The position numbers and the translations under genes were made by a program. Positions 53,998-64,000 of a stretch of 64,000 nucleotides of DNA are shown here, piece by piece; positions within the stretch are counted from its first letter, which is position 1, and every line of letters begins with the position of its first letter. Source of the stretch: Pilaira anomala (lineage: Eukaryota > Mucoromycota > Mucoromycetes > Mucorales > Mucoraceae); assembly GCA_025716855.1 (NCBI GenBank), contig JAIXMQ010000040.1, forward strand, positions 62,001-126,000, written 5' to 3'. The notes beneath the pieces were generated by a model. That model did not search any database. It was not told where the DNA came from and saw only the letters and a program-made list of their open reading frames with translations.

Positions 53998-54031
53998 TTT
54001 TAGTAAAATCATCACAACAAATATATATATA

Positions 54032-54063
<32 letters not shown>

Positions 54064-56213
54064 CGCACACTCATGTATATACTTTATACTTCTACTTAGT
54101 CCCCCACTCTTTATCTCTATCTTTTTTAATAAAGAATATTTTTCTTCTTCTATTAACGAGACTTTTGTAGTTTGGCGTTATCTCAGAATAAAAAAAAAAA
54201 AAAAAAAAAAAAAAAAGATTGTCAAAGACCTATCCAAATGGATTAGGTCCGTAAAGTCATGAGATGTATGAAGCATATCGTGCTGTTAACACATACAAGA
54301 CCTTTTCTAGTTGGAAGAAAGAAGAGAAAGGTTAGTATGTACATACACCCGATTCCGTAACTGACAAAGCCCAAGAGAAGTTCTTCTCTCTCTCTCTCTC
54401 TCTCTCAGTATTCAAGTTTTCTCTGAGAAAAAGCCGTATATGAGAAGAAACAGAATGAAAGATTTCTCAAGCCTTTTTGTCAGACGGCTGCTCAAGCCAA
54501 CAATAATCTCCAGAGAGAGAGAGAGCTTTGCAATTATTGAACAAGCGGTTCGTTGGTTATCTTGAGCATACTTTTAGCATTGGAGAGTGATAAAGAAGCT
54601 GAATGAGATATTAGCAGGTACTACTATGAGTAAGAGAACGCTTCTTGAGCCAGAATACTTGAAAGTTTTTCTAGCAGATTTTATAACGAAAAAGACTATA
54701 TGTATAAGCAGTTATTCTCTTAAAACGTAGCAGGTATTGAATTTAAATTTAGAAAACGAAAGCAAATCTTCTCAGATACCCCGGCCCGCCTAAATTTAGA
54801 TGTATATTGTAACTGTTTGAATTGAAAAAAAAAATTTCTCTGTAAAAATGACCTTTTTCTTTTTCTCAATAGAAAAACCTGTAGTAGTAGACGATTCTTA
54901 CTACTACTAAAGTAATGGTGGATACAAGTGTTTCTTTTTTGGAGAAATTCCATAGGTTTTGACTGTATTTGTGACCATTTGTCGGGTTTGATACAGCGAA
55001 TGAAAAAAAAATTTTTTTTTTTTTTTCAAGACGAAAAAAGTATAAAAGGAGGCGCAAAAGTAGGCAAATATAGTTTTTTTCTTTAATCAAAAATAGAAGA
55101 ATGCAGCCACGATGGAACGTTTTGTCATTTATTTGACCTCAGCGTTTCATTGCCAGGAATCTTTTGATTTCATCGCATACAAGATAGAATGTCTTCCTGA
55201 CCCTTTGGGGTTGAAACGGTGCCTTTGTCATTAATTTGATTTATGGGGTTTCGTGCCGACTGGAGACTAAATATTTGATTTTTAAAAAAAAAAAATGAAA
55301 AAAAGCACTCATATTAGCTGACCTTTATTTATGTAACCACTGGCTTTGTAATTGCGCGTAAAAGATTTCAATCCCAATAGAGGCTAGAATTTCCCGTTAT
55401 TAATGGCTTAAGTCACTCATGATGGGAGTGTAATTCCTCTTTCCTTTTGAGAGACAAGTACTTTCTCGTCATCCCCATGCAGCCTTTTATACTGAAGTAT
55501 GATGACATCTTTTTCATATATAAAAAGGAACTGTAATATCGCAGATCATATTTGTTGTCTTGCTCTTTCCAGCATTGGCAGTTGCTTTATTAAACAAAGA
55601 TACGTGCTTGAAAGAATGAATAACTTAGTTTGATTTGGACCTTCCATTTGTTATAATTAGTCTTACCATATGATCGAGAATAATTAAAATCTTACGGCTA
55701 CATCTAATCCATTACTCACGAGTACATCAAAACATACCATTATCAACTTCCAGCAATGCGCATCTAGTGACAGAGCTTCTTTACCTCAACATATTTTAAT
55801 CAAAAAAACAAACGGGAAACACCTGAATAGTTATTGTCATTTGAGAATCTGGACTGTATATTGGGATGGGATTTCCTCCCTTTGAGATTTTTAAAGGTAT
55901 CGATTGAAACTACAAACCAAGCTCTTTGAGAGATTATCCTGTAAAACCTGAAAAACGGTTGATTGGCATATTATGTATGTAGCTACAGTGGCTTTACGCT
56001 CAATATTCGCTTTTATATCCACTCGATTTCACTACTCAAAAACTCATTTAGTTCATACTTGTAGTATTCATAGATTTATATTTACTCTTTAAAAAAAAAA
56101 TGTATGAATCATAAGACATGGTTTCAAATGTTTTATTTATTTGTTTAAAACTCTCTCCATATGTTTCACTGCATGTACTCTTTTCACATTTCTTAATTTT
56201 TTTTTTTAATTAC
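53998..56213. other. Intergenic region between PEF cluster and OSH3
   Basis: 2.2 kb with no gene seen. Long A-runs (54036-54062, 54190-54216), (CT)n at 54385-54408, (GA)n at 54512-54524 and an A/T homopolymer pair at 55002-55026. Nothing else recognised. Confidence 0.5.
54385..54524. repeat. (CT)n and (GA)n dinucleotide runs in inverted orientation
   Basis: A CT run of about 12 units at 54385-54408 and a GA run of about 6-7 units at 54512-54524 could pair with each other over ~100 bp; both are flanked by CCAGAG/TTCTCT-like sequence. Simple repeat, no function shown. Confidence 0.75.
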
Positions 56214-58999
56214 ATGGAAATTATTCAAGTGCAACCAAAAGATTTCTATCTTCATTATGTGTATGTTCCAACAAAAGATACTATCATTCGATGGACTTTT
56301 ACCACTCGAAAGAATAATATAGCTTTTGGATTATATCGTAAATCTAATCCAATCTCATCTAATAAAAAAGGTAATTTACAAAAATAACCCCATCCTCCCC
56401 TAAAAAAAAAAAGAAAAAAGAAAAGGGAGGCTAAGTAATGTTGTGTATAGGCAAAGATGCAACAGATACAATACACACCAGTAGACCGAGATCTAAATCA
56501 CAAGCCTCTGAAAAGCTACGAGAAATGGATGACTGGATTGAAATGATTCCTATCGAGCATGTAAGTTCAGTCAAGACCAAAGTCGAAGGTTCATATACTG
56601 CAAATATCCCAGGACATTATGCACTTGTATTTGGTAAATTTAATTTTTTTGACAAGAAGGTGACACAAATGTATTAAACTCCAACCGTTCCCCTGCAGAC
56701 AATACATTTTCTATAAATACTCCCAAGATAGTAGCAGTTTCAGTTAGTTTAAACGATACACAACTAGAGAAAGCTGACAAATGGATTAAAACAGGATGGT
56801 TATTAAAAAAACGACGAAAGAAATTACAAGGATGGGCCAAACGATGGTTCCAACTTTCAAAATCAGGATTATTATCTTATGCAGAACAACCTGAAGGAAT
56901 TACACGAGGATCAATACAGATTACATTAGCTGCAGTCTCATTTAACCCCCAGCAATTGTTAATTCATGTAGATTCTGGGTCAAGTTTATTTCACTTGAAG
57001 TGTACAGAGAAACAAGATTTTAAGGCATGGAAAAAAGCTTTTCAAACCATCAAAGACATGTCATTTGAAACCATGGATGACGCATTGAATGATCATGATA
57101 ATATATTGTGTCACATTAATCGAGGTGTCCGTAACGCGGATTTACTAATCCAAAATATGAAGACACTTAAAAAAAATACAGCACACTTCTTAAAGAAAAA
57201 TTATAATGACGATGGTGATGGTCAGGCGCACCAAGCCATTAAAAAAGAAGCCGATAGAATTATTTCCTTAGCAGATGAACAAAAGGAACAATGGCATCAG
57301 GTGCAAAACATGGTGCAACATCTGATCAATACAAATTCCTCGCCTATTATGTCTCCAAGACCTTCTAGAGCAAACATTTTAAACGATCATGATGGGTTTA
57401 TAAAGTCAAGTAAATTATCTATGCAACGTAGAAAGAGTTCTTATGATAAATCAACAGTATCTGAGGAATACTACGATGCAAAGTCCATGATTTTGACAAG
57501 TGCAGAAGATGACGACAGCCTTGATGATAGTGTTCATTCCAATTTAAGCTCCACCACAGAAGAGGAAGAGGAAGAGGAAGAAATCGGTAAAAACAATAAT
57601 ATATATATATATATATTTGCAGTAAAAAAAAAAAAAATTGAACTACCTAACCGCTTTTTTTCCCGTTGGGTAGTAGATGAAAATTCAACTAAATTAAGCA
57701 ATTCTATATCTGAGTCTTTCAACTTTCATCGACGTCAAAGTCTACCCTCACCTGCAGTTCCCAACGATGCATCTGCATTATCCATTTTCCGTAAAAATAT
57801 TGGTAAAGACCTTACAAAAATTGCTATGCCAGTGAGCATGAATGAACCTCTTAGTATGTTAGAAAAAGCATGCGAAGAATTAGAATATTGTGATCTGTTG
57901 GATAGAGCAGCTGGAATTACCGACAGTATGGACCGATTAATGTATGTTGTAGCCTTTGCAGTATCTTCCTATGCCTCATCTCAATGGCGAACAAACCGTA
58001 AGGTATCTTAATTTAAATGCGTCTTTCTTTATCTATCAATACATACAGCTCATTCTCTTTTTTCGTAAATTTTTATAGCCTTTTAATCCAATACTGACAG
58101 AAACGTATGAATGTATAAGACCTGATAAAGGGTTCAGATTTATATCCGAAAAAGTAAGTCACCATCCTTTGATTATTGCAGCGTACGTAGAATCACATCG
58201 GTACACGTACTGGCAATCTACTCGATTAAAATCCAAATTCTGGGGAAAATCTATGGAGTTTATAGCCGAAGGTACATTTCATGTAAAATTAAACAATAAT
58301 GAAGAGTTTACCTTTACAAAGCCTTCAACTTGGTTACGGAACATGATTGCAGGAGAGAAATACTTAGAACATGTGGGCGAGATGAAGGTAGTGAATCATT
58401 CTACGGGTGAGTATGGTCTCGTAGAGTTTAAAGAAGGCACCGGTGGTGGGTTATTTAGTATGCCGAAGGAACGTAACCATGTTCAAGGATTACTGTATAC
58501 GGCCGATGGAGAAAAAAAGAAAAGAGTCGTAGGTAAATGGAGCGAGTCGTTGGCAGAAGATGTTGGATTAAATGATCTTACATTTTCAGTTATTTGGAGA
58601 GTAAAGCCTCCACCTTGCCTTGATATCTGTAAAAAATATTATGGGTTCACTCCTTTTGCAATTGAGTTAAATGAAATTACACCGATTGAAAAAGGAAAAT
58701 TACCAAAAACAGATTCAAGGTTACGACCAGATCAAAGGTTGTATGAACAGGGGAAAGTGGAACAAGCAGATCAAGAGAAATCAAGAATTGAAAAGAAACA
58801 GAGAGAAACTCGTGCCTGGTTTGAAGAAAACAATAAGACCTGGCAACCTTTGTGGTTTCAGTTGGAGAAACAAGAGCCCGCTTCTCACTCTTCCCCTAGA
58901 GAGGAAGGTACAGATCATCCAAGTTGGAAGTTTACAGGAGAGTATTGGCATGTACGAGAGTCTGGTCAATGGCCAGAAAACACACCAGAGTTGTGGTAG
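56214..58999 (+). CDS. OSH3: Oxysterol-binding protein of the OSH3 type (GOLD-PH-FFAT-ORD), five exons
   Basis: Exons 56214-56370, 56451-56633, 56699-57586, 57674-58002 and 58079-58999 give 825 residues. The N-terminal ~120 residues (MEIIQVQPKDFYLHYVYVPT, then NIAFGLYRK and HYALVFDNTF) resemble the GOLD-like domain of yeast Osh3. A PH domain follows at ~143-230 (KTGWLLKKRRKKLQGWAKRW). EEYYDAKS (about 369-375) is a good FFAT motif for binding the ER protein VAP/Scs2. The sterol/PI4P-binding ORD runs from ~460 to the end, with the fingerprint EKVSHHPLI at ~543. Such proteins swap sterol or phosphoinositide between ER and plasma membrane at contact sites. The 87-nt third intron (57587-57673) has no stop and keeps frame, so retention would add 29 residues. 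Confidence 0.93.
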
Positions 59000-59303
59000 A
59001 TACATATACTTTTTTACTAGTTTACGTAATAATAATAATAATAATAACAGTAATAAATGTCAAATCCCCATTGTCTTAAAGACAATTTGCTAAATAGTGC
59101 ATTTCCTCAGCTTTTTTTTTTATTGAACACCGAGTAGATATAATAGTCCTCTGTCAGTAAATAACCAAATGCCATCTATTCAGATTCTCAAAGACATTTC
59201 ATGTTTTGATTGGATAGATATTCGACTAATACCCAATGAAATAAAAAAAAAAAAAACTTTTTTTTTTGACGTTTCGTATAGATCATCTAACAAAATAGCA
59301 ACT
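59000..59303. other. Spacer between OSH3 and the Asteroid-like gene
   Basis: An (AAT)n run at 59026-59048. The Asteroid-like frame is open upstream to 59169, but the first Met that starts a nuclease-like N-terminus is at 59304; nothing else seen. Confidence 0.5.
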
Positions 59304-61406
59304 ATGGGGATCCATGGGCTACCATTTTTTATAAAGTCCCATCCTACTCTTATCGAACGAGTAGAATGGACAAAGACAGACAGCAAGAGCGATGAGTTTA
59401 TATTTGACGGCAATGCCTTTGTTTATTATATCGCCCATGAAAACCGAACGGATTGGACACATGGTGGACAATATGCAACGATCGCCAAAGTTGTAAAGGA
59501 CATGGTTGAAACATTTCGACAATGTGGTATTCACATGATCTTTTTATTTGACGGATCACTTCCACAAGACAAGATGGAGACACGTATCAAACGACATAAA
59601 TCTTATATTGAACGATCGATTTCAACCTTTTGGAACCTGAAACAAATTAATACCAGTAATAAAAATGAAGAACAACGACAGAATGGTATCCAGTACTATG
59701 GAGACCTATTTTTGATACCCCCAATGACATTGGAAGTGATAATTCAGACGTTGCGAGAACTTGAAGTTGATGTGAAGATATGTCAAGGTGAAGCAGATAG
59801 TGAAGTCGTAGCACTAGCCAAAAAGAAGAATGGATATGTAGTGTCTCAAGATTCTGATATGCATGCCTATCCTGACGTTGGAAAAGGGTATATTCCATTT
59901 GAACTTTTAAGCATGAATCAACATGGAGGAGACAGTCATCAAATTTCTGCAGGTGTATTTCATCCAGAAAGATTAAGTCGATTATTAAATTTAAAGCGAT
60001 CTTTTTTACCTTTATTTGGTACTTTGCTTGGTAATGATTATCTCGATTCTGATATTCTTCGATATCCAATCGGTCAATGGTCTAGTGAAAACGGAATTAC
60101 AGTAATAAATAAACAAAATGGCTGGCCAAAGGTAGTTGCCGAATTTATCAGAAGAAATGGTTTAAATGACGAAAAAGATGCAATTAAAAATGTTGTAAAT
60201 CAGCTGAAGCCAATTATTTCTAAAAGCAGTATGAAATCAAGAGAAGAAAAGGCAGCTGGTTTTGAAGATCGAATAATTGACTCGATTAGTCGATACGATG
60301 CTGACAGTTCTCTTATTATTCATCAGGAACATCAGCCGAGTAAAAATCTGGTGGTAACAACAGCAACGGATAATCTATTAAAGCGATCGAATCATCACAG
60401 TACAGGTTTAAGTAGACAAGTTATGGATGTGATTGAAAATAGGATATTTTGGACAAGCGTATTTATTGAAGATATAGAAAGAGAATGTAGTTGGGATGTA
60501 AGTAGATCATTAAGGCAAGGCATGTATGGAGCGGTAAAAGAGCACATGTTGTCTTGTTCGGAGCCAATGGTTGTACAGGAATATATTAGAGAGAAGCATC
60601 ATTTAGAAGTATTATCCGTTGCAGGTGGGGTGATAGCGAATGAAAATCCTAGTGGCACAACAAATAAGAAACTGGAGGATTTCTATAGATTTCATATTAG
60701 TCACGAACAAAAACATTTGGGTGACTTTGACCCTAAATTACATCCATTGATTCTTTGTCAAAGATATATGATACATCACTGCTCTCAATCAATTGAGAAT
60801 GGTAGACTTTGTAACCATGAAGTAATTGCAATAATCATAGCGACACTTCGATCTTTAGCACCTGTACTCGGTTACACAAGAGAAGAGGCATCTATTCCTG
60901 TAGTTGGGACACCGGCTCTAAAGAAGAGATCTATTCATTTATCAGCACAATATCAAAGCATATTATATTCATCCTTTCTTTTATCTCAAGCATTAGATGT
61001 TCCAAATTACTTGAGAATACCAAATGTCATGGCCAATATGTTTAATGGACTTTACTTTCATTATTATATCGAAACTGCACGAAGCGGAGCAAGTATCGGG
61101 AAGATGCTCAGTGGAGTTTCACCGAAATTCTCGAGTTTATTTTGTGCGATATACAAGTCAATTATGCTGGACTTGAATAACGAAGTAGAAGATATATACG
61201 ATTACGATATTATTTCAAATGCATTAGAAGAATGGACAATTTCGGATAGTAAACCAAAGAGATTAAATGTGACTAGTAAAACCTCTTCTAACAGACCTGA
61301 AAAAAAGAAGAAGTCAAGTAAATCAAATCAGAGTAGCAATAATAGGAGTACAAATGCTTTTAATGTTTTGAGCTTTGGGTGCAACTTTGATGATGATGAA
61401 GACTGA
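59304..61406 (+). CDS. Asteroid-like XPG-family nuclease protein, 700 aa, single exon
   Basis: ATG at 59304 begins MGIHGLPFFIKSHPTLIERV, the usual MGI(x)GL start of XPG/FEN-type proteins. XPG-N features: FIFDGNAFVYYIAHENRTDW and MIFLFDGSLPQDKMETRIKR (acidic residues and basic helix). XPG-I: CQGEADSEVVALAKKKNGYV followed by VSQDSDMHAY, with the Glu-x-Asp and Asp-x-Asp metal-ligand pattern. This layout and the long helical C-terminus (YREEASIPV..., then a Lys/Ser-rich tail RPEKKKKSSKSNQSSNNRST) match Asteroid (ASTE1) proteins, structure-specific nucleases linked to DNA double-strand break end processing in mammals. The start was preferred over an upstream in-frame extension to 59169 for its family-like N-terminus. 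Enzyme activity is inferred, not proven. Confidence 0.82.
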   Translation: MGIHGLPFFIKSHPTLIERVEWTKTDSKSDEFIFDGNAFVYYIAHENRTDWTHGGQYATIAKVVKDMVETFRQCGIHMIFLFDGSLPQDKMETRIKRHKSYIERSISTFWNLKQINTSNKNEEQRQNGIQYYGDLFLIPPMTLEVIIQTLRELEVDVKICQGEADSEVVALAKKKNGYVVSQDSDMHAYPDVGKGYIPFELLSMNQHGGDSHQISAGVFHPERLSRLLNLKRSFLPLFGTLLGNDYLDSDILRYPIGQWSSENGITVINKQNGWPKVVAEFIRRNGLNDEKDAIKNVVNQLKPIISKSSMKSREEKAAGFEDRIIDSISRYDADSSLIIHQEHQPSKNLVVTTATDNLLKRSNHHSTGLSRQVMDVIENRIFWTSVFIEDIERECSWDVSRSLRQGMYGAVKEHMLSCSEPMVVQEYIREKHHLEVLSVAGGVIANENPSGTTNKKLEDFYRFHISHEQKHLGDFDPKLHPLILCQRYMIHHCSQSIENGRLCNHEVIAIIIATLRSLAPVLGYTREEASIPVVGTPALKKRSIHLSAQYQSILYSSFLLSQALDVPNYLRIPNVMANMFNGLYFHYYIETARSGASIGKMLSGVSPKFSSLFCAIYKSIMLDLNNEVEDIYDYDIISNALEEWTISDSKPKRLNVTSKTSSNRPEKKKKSSKSNQSSNNRSTNAFNVLSFGCNFDDDED

Positions 61407-62152
61407 AATAAAAAAAAAAAAATCCCCCCTTCTTTAAAATAAAGTCCCCCACAACTCCTCTTTTTTTCTGTAACTATTTTGAAATCATAAACTTTGGTGG
61501 AATAAAATAGATAAAGTTATAATTTTTTTGTTTAAAAAAGAGGGGGGGAATTTTTTATTTGGGGGATGGGGGGAAGGGAATACCGATTATTAGGCTTTTT
61601 TTTTTTTTAGCTTTGGAGGAGATGCACTAACTAACTTGGGAGAAATATGTGCATAAAATGTTGTAACTATTGGGGGACTAAAAAAAAACACAAACTAACA
61701 AAAGTTTCGATTTTTTAAAAAAAAAAAAAACAGAACTACAAATTTCCCAATAAGCAAGAAAACAACAGGTTAGCTAGTTATAGAGGTAACAAATAGAAAC
61801 CAGCGTAACTATTGCTTTTTCATTTCATGAAAATAAAACAAGATCTGAAAAAGGAATAGTTATAAGATATGTATATAACTCTCTCCCCCAAATATAAAAA
61901 AAAAATATGACCCCCAAGTTTTCCATTCAAAGAAACATTTTTTCCAAATCAGGAACTTACAGATTTGGCAAGAATCAAAAATCGGGCGTTTGCTCAAGAT
62001 CGAATTTTAGCTGGTGAGTTATTGATCAGTTAGTACAGTTGATAAATTGACCCTTTTTAATTTTATATATAAAAGCAACTACTTTTTTTTACATTTTTTT
62101 CCCCCATTACTTTATTACTTTCTTTACTTTTATATATATATATTTATTTAAT
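61407..62152. other. Intergenic region with a possible orphan exon
   Basis: G- and C-runs (61541-61560, 61884-61888) and A/T runs. The stretch 61952-62011 translates ELTDLARIKNRAFAQDRILA, followed by a donor-like GGTGAGTTAT; it looks exon-like but I cannot connect it in phase to the RING-LON gene, which has its own start at 62153. (TA)n at 62132-62140 just before the ATG. Confidence 0.4.
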
Positions 62153-63547
62153 ATGACCGATAGATTCAATTTAACACAATCACTTACTTGTGTTGCTTGT
62201 GGCGATATTTTAGTCGACCCTATTACACTTTCTTGTGGATACACAGTGTGCTCTCACTGTTTCCCAGTTACTAGCCCTACTTCAATTAAAAAATCAGTTT
62301 TCCGCTGTCCAGTACCCCATTGCGATTCACCAAAACATTTATTTGGCCCCGAATTATTAGCAGATTCAACTGTATCAGAACTTGTCAATATTCTTCGTAG
62401 CTATTTACCAAACTGTTCTTTACCACCTTCACCTTCAGAATCTATGGATAATAATAACAACAAAAACTCCAACGACCTTGTATCAAATGCAGTCATTCCT
62501 CTTTTAAAATGTCATTCTTGTTCTTCACCTGTTGTCGATCCTATTACAACCCCTTGTGGTCATACTTTCTGTAGACTTTGTATTTTACAATCCAAAGTTG
62601 ACACAGATCAATGTATCACTTGTTATCGCCCACTTCCTAAATTCAGCAACTTATTAGCACAATCACCCAACTACTTAATATCTCGTATCGTTAAAGATTT
62701 TCAATTATCTGGTCTCTTACCATGCAACACACGCGAAACACCTTTATTAGATTCTGTTCAACTTCAACAACACAATGTTCCCTTATTTATATCCGGTACT
62801 GTCATCTTACCTGGACAAAGTTTTAGATTACCTATTTATGCACCAAATCATTTACATATGTTCCGTAACAGCCTCATTCCTTCTAGTCGATACAACGGTC
62901 TTTGTTTGGCCTCTGTTCACCGTAGCCGTCCTCAAGTAGCTCAATTCGGTACAATTCTTCAAATTATTGGCGTTGAACACCGTAACGATGCAATTATTGT
63001 CGATGTTGTAGGTGTAGATAGATTCAAGCTTGAAAACCACACAGAAGAAGATGAAACTACTTTAGTTGCCGACTTTGAAATCTTGCACGAAGCCAGCATC
63101 CGTCAACTCAGTATTGAAATTCCTAACTCACCACCTGCCGATGATTACTTAGGTCTTCAAAAGCAACAAGAACAAGTCTCACAATATGCAGTTGATTTAG
63201 CAGAAAGTATTTTATTATTTATTCACCATTTGAGCGAGCAATCCAAGATGCCTGCAGGCTCACTTCATACCCAAACAGCTGGTCTCTTAGGCCCTCTCTG
63301 GCTTGAAAGCATGAAATCTCTTCATGGTCCTATGCCTTCAAAATTAAATCCTACTGCTGTCTGCTGGTGGGCTGCTGTTATATTACCTGTTTCTCATACT
63401 GATTTATACCTCTTATTACGTACTATTCCTATCATTGATCGTCTTGAACTTGTTATTTCTTGGATGCAAAACCTTCAATCTCAATGGGAAAGATGTCGTA
63501 GTACTGCCATTCATGCCTTCTCTCAAGTTGCTCAACAACAACAATAA
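62153..63547 (+). CDS. LONRF-like protein: two RING fingers and a LON substrate-binding domain
   Basis: A single-exon frame of 464 residues from ATG at 62153. RING 1 (residues ~13-65): CVACGDILVDPITLSCGYTV, CSHCF, later CPVPHCD. RING 2 (~122-165): CHSCSSPVVDPITTPCGHTF, CRLCIL, CITCYRPLP. From ~205 to the end is a Lon-N/LON domain: VPLFISGTVILPGQSFRLPI, FGTILQIIGVEHRNDAIIVD, VVGVDRFKLENHTEEDE, and helices to IDRLELVISWMQNLQSQWER. RING plus LON in this order is the LONRF family (ubiquitin E3 ligase candidates); TPR repeats seen in the animal LONRFs are absent here. Zinc-ligand spacing in RING 1 is slightly irregular (GYTVC for GHxxC). A tight stop and a short 3' flank follow. Confidence 0.88.
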   Translation: MTDRFNLTQSLTCVACGDILVDPITLSCGYTVCSHCFPVTSPTSIKKSVFRCPVPHCDSPKHLFGPELLADSTVSELVNILRSYLPNCSLPPSPSESMDNNNNKNSNDLVSNAVIPLLKCHSCSSPVVDPITTPCGHTFCRLCILQSKVDTDQCITCYRPLPKFSNLLAQSPNYLISRIVKDFQLSGLLPCNTRETPLLDSVQLQQHNVPLFISGTVILPGQSFRLPIYAPNHLHMFRNSLIPSSRYNGLCLASVHRSRPQVAQFGTILQIIGVEHRNDAIIVDVVGVDRFKLENHTEEDETTLVADFEILHEASIRQLSIEIPNSPPADDYLGLQKQQEQVSQYAVDLAESILLFIHHLSEQSKMPAGSLHTQTAGLLGPLWLESMKSLHGPMPSKLNPTAVCWWAAVILPVSHTDLYLLLRTIPIIDRLELVISWMQNLQSQWERCRSTAIHAFSQVAQQQQ

Positions 63548-63910
63548 TTTCATTCTTATCTAAGCTTATTCAACTTTATACCCTCATTTTGTATCATCAT
63601 CCTCTCCCTCTTTACTGCTATCATTATTACTGCTATACATAGATCAAAATCAAAAATTTATTATTGAACATACAAACCACCCATTTTCCTTTTTATTGCA
63701 CTTAAAAATAAACTTTTTATGCATCATGTACCATATGATAAAAAACTAAAAATATGTCTTTTTTTTCCTTTGTCATCGAATATTAATATATGATTTAGAC
63801 GATCTTGGTTTTAAAAAAGAAGCTAATCTTGAAATTCATTATAAATATACGATGCTGATAACCAAAATGTAAAAAAAAAAAAAAAAAAAAAAAAAGTCTC
63901 CTTATCATAT
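63548..63910. other. Intergenic 3' region between convergent genes
   Basis: No gene seen; an A-run (63871-63894) sits close to the end of the minus-strand gene. Confidence 0.5.
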
Positions 63911-64000
63911 TCAAGGGATAGTTGAACCAAACACTTTATTTACAGTAGCAATGGTAGTAAATTTACTACCAAGCTTATCATGTCGTAAAACAGCTACTTC
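63911..64000 (-). CDS. Unknown protein, C-terminal end only
   Basis: On the minus strand an open frame enters the window at 64000 and ends at TGA (63911): EVAVLRHDKLGSKFTTIATV followed by NKVFGSTIP. Twenty-nine residues are too few to name a family. The 5' part lies outside. It is convergent with the RING-LON gene. Confidence 0.5.
   Translation of the reverse strand, partial: EVAVLRHDKLGSKFTTIATVNKVFGSTIP

Noticed and set aside
53933..54262. Frame after PEF gene 3
   Set aside because: Starts in the last intron of the PEF gene and continues through A-runs; no homology or splice support.
56118..56213. N-terminal extension of OSH3 to the upstream in-frame ATG at 56118
   Set aside because: The Met at 56214 lines up with the start of yeast Osh3-type proteins; the upstream part is a Phe-rich translation of a T-rich leader.
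59169..59303. N-terminal extension of the Asteroid-like protein to 59169
   Set aside because: The family starts MGI.GL, which is at 59304; the extension encodes Lys and Phe runs from homopolymers.
1..64000. CRISPR array, operon or phage-type defence cluster
   Set aside because: Introns, HSP90, tRNA intron and ribosomal protein genes prove a eukaryotic nuclear context; no regularly spaced direct repeats with unique spacers were found. Tandem repeats seen (52340-52430, 47090-47195) are contiguous.

Overview
The window reads as nuclear DNA of a fungus, most likely Mucoromycota (Mucorales-like). Supporting signs: strongly AT-rich DNA with very many A/T homopolymers; genes split by short introns (mostly 50-90 nt) with GT..AG ends and CTAAC/CTAAT-like branch sites; typical fungal housekeeping proteins; and LINE-type ORF1/RT debris of the kind familiar from Mucoromycota genomes. 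The taxonomic call is inference; no database was consulted. Exon joins were worked out by hand and checked for reading phase.

Layout. 1-3.2 kb: end of a THO1/SARNP-like gene, NTA1 (N-terminal amidase, 6 exons) and convergent PRP46/PLRG1 (spliceosome WD40). 3.2-11 kb: a repeat-rich block with copy A of a ~2.4-kb repeat, a decayed DIRS-like reverse transcriptase, a ~1.2-kb fold-back element and retropepsin debris. 11-13.2 kb: a small acidic protein gene and an RRM protein gene. 13.5-18.2 kb: a MITE, a frameshifted small gene, a decayed Tc1/mariner copy and a broken LRR/F-box-like gene. 18.8-24.2 kb: mitochondrial ornithine acetyltransferase, convergent SET3-type PHD/SET protein, and a BTB (T1-type) protein. 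24.2-30 kb: LINE debris and copy B of the 2.4-kb repeat, inverted relative to copy A about 20 kb away. 30.8-35.2 kb: a CLASP-family microtubule protein gene broken by a LINE ORF1 piece and further repeats. 35.7-46.3 kb: a gene-dense block (GH18 chitinase, HSP90, a UTRA/chorismate-lyase-like protein, an HMG-box factor, divergent RPL35 and RPL43, an ankyrin protein). 46.3-49 kb: a quiet region with one intron-containing tRNA-Tyr. 49.1-54 kb: three penta-EF-hand paralogs in direct tandem. 56.2-63.5 kb: an OSH3-type oxysterol-binding protein, an Asteroid/XPG-like nuclease and a LONRF-like RING-LON protein; the window ends in the 3' end of an unknown minus-strand gene.

There is no operon-like logic; neighbours are functionally unrelated apart from the two divergent ribosomal protein genes, which may share a control region, and the PEF cluster, which arose by tandem duplication. 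Most 'novelty' lies in the repeats (large inverted copies carrying a small hydrophobic-protein gene; a fold-back unit; LINE copies sharing the same lost catalytic motif), in the disrupted CLASP gene and in the PEF triplet. I found no convincing new multi-gene system.
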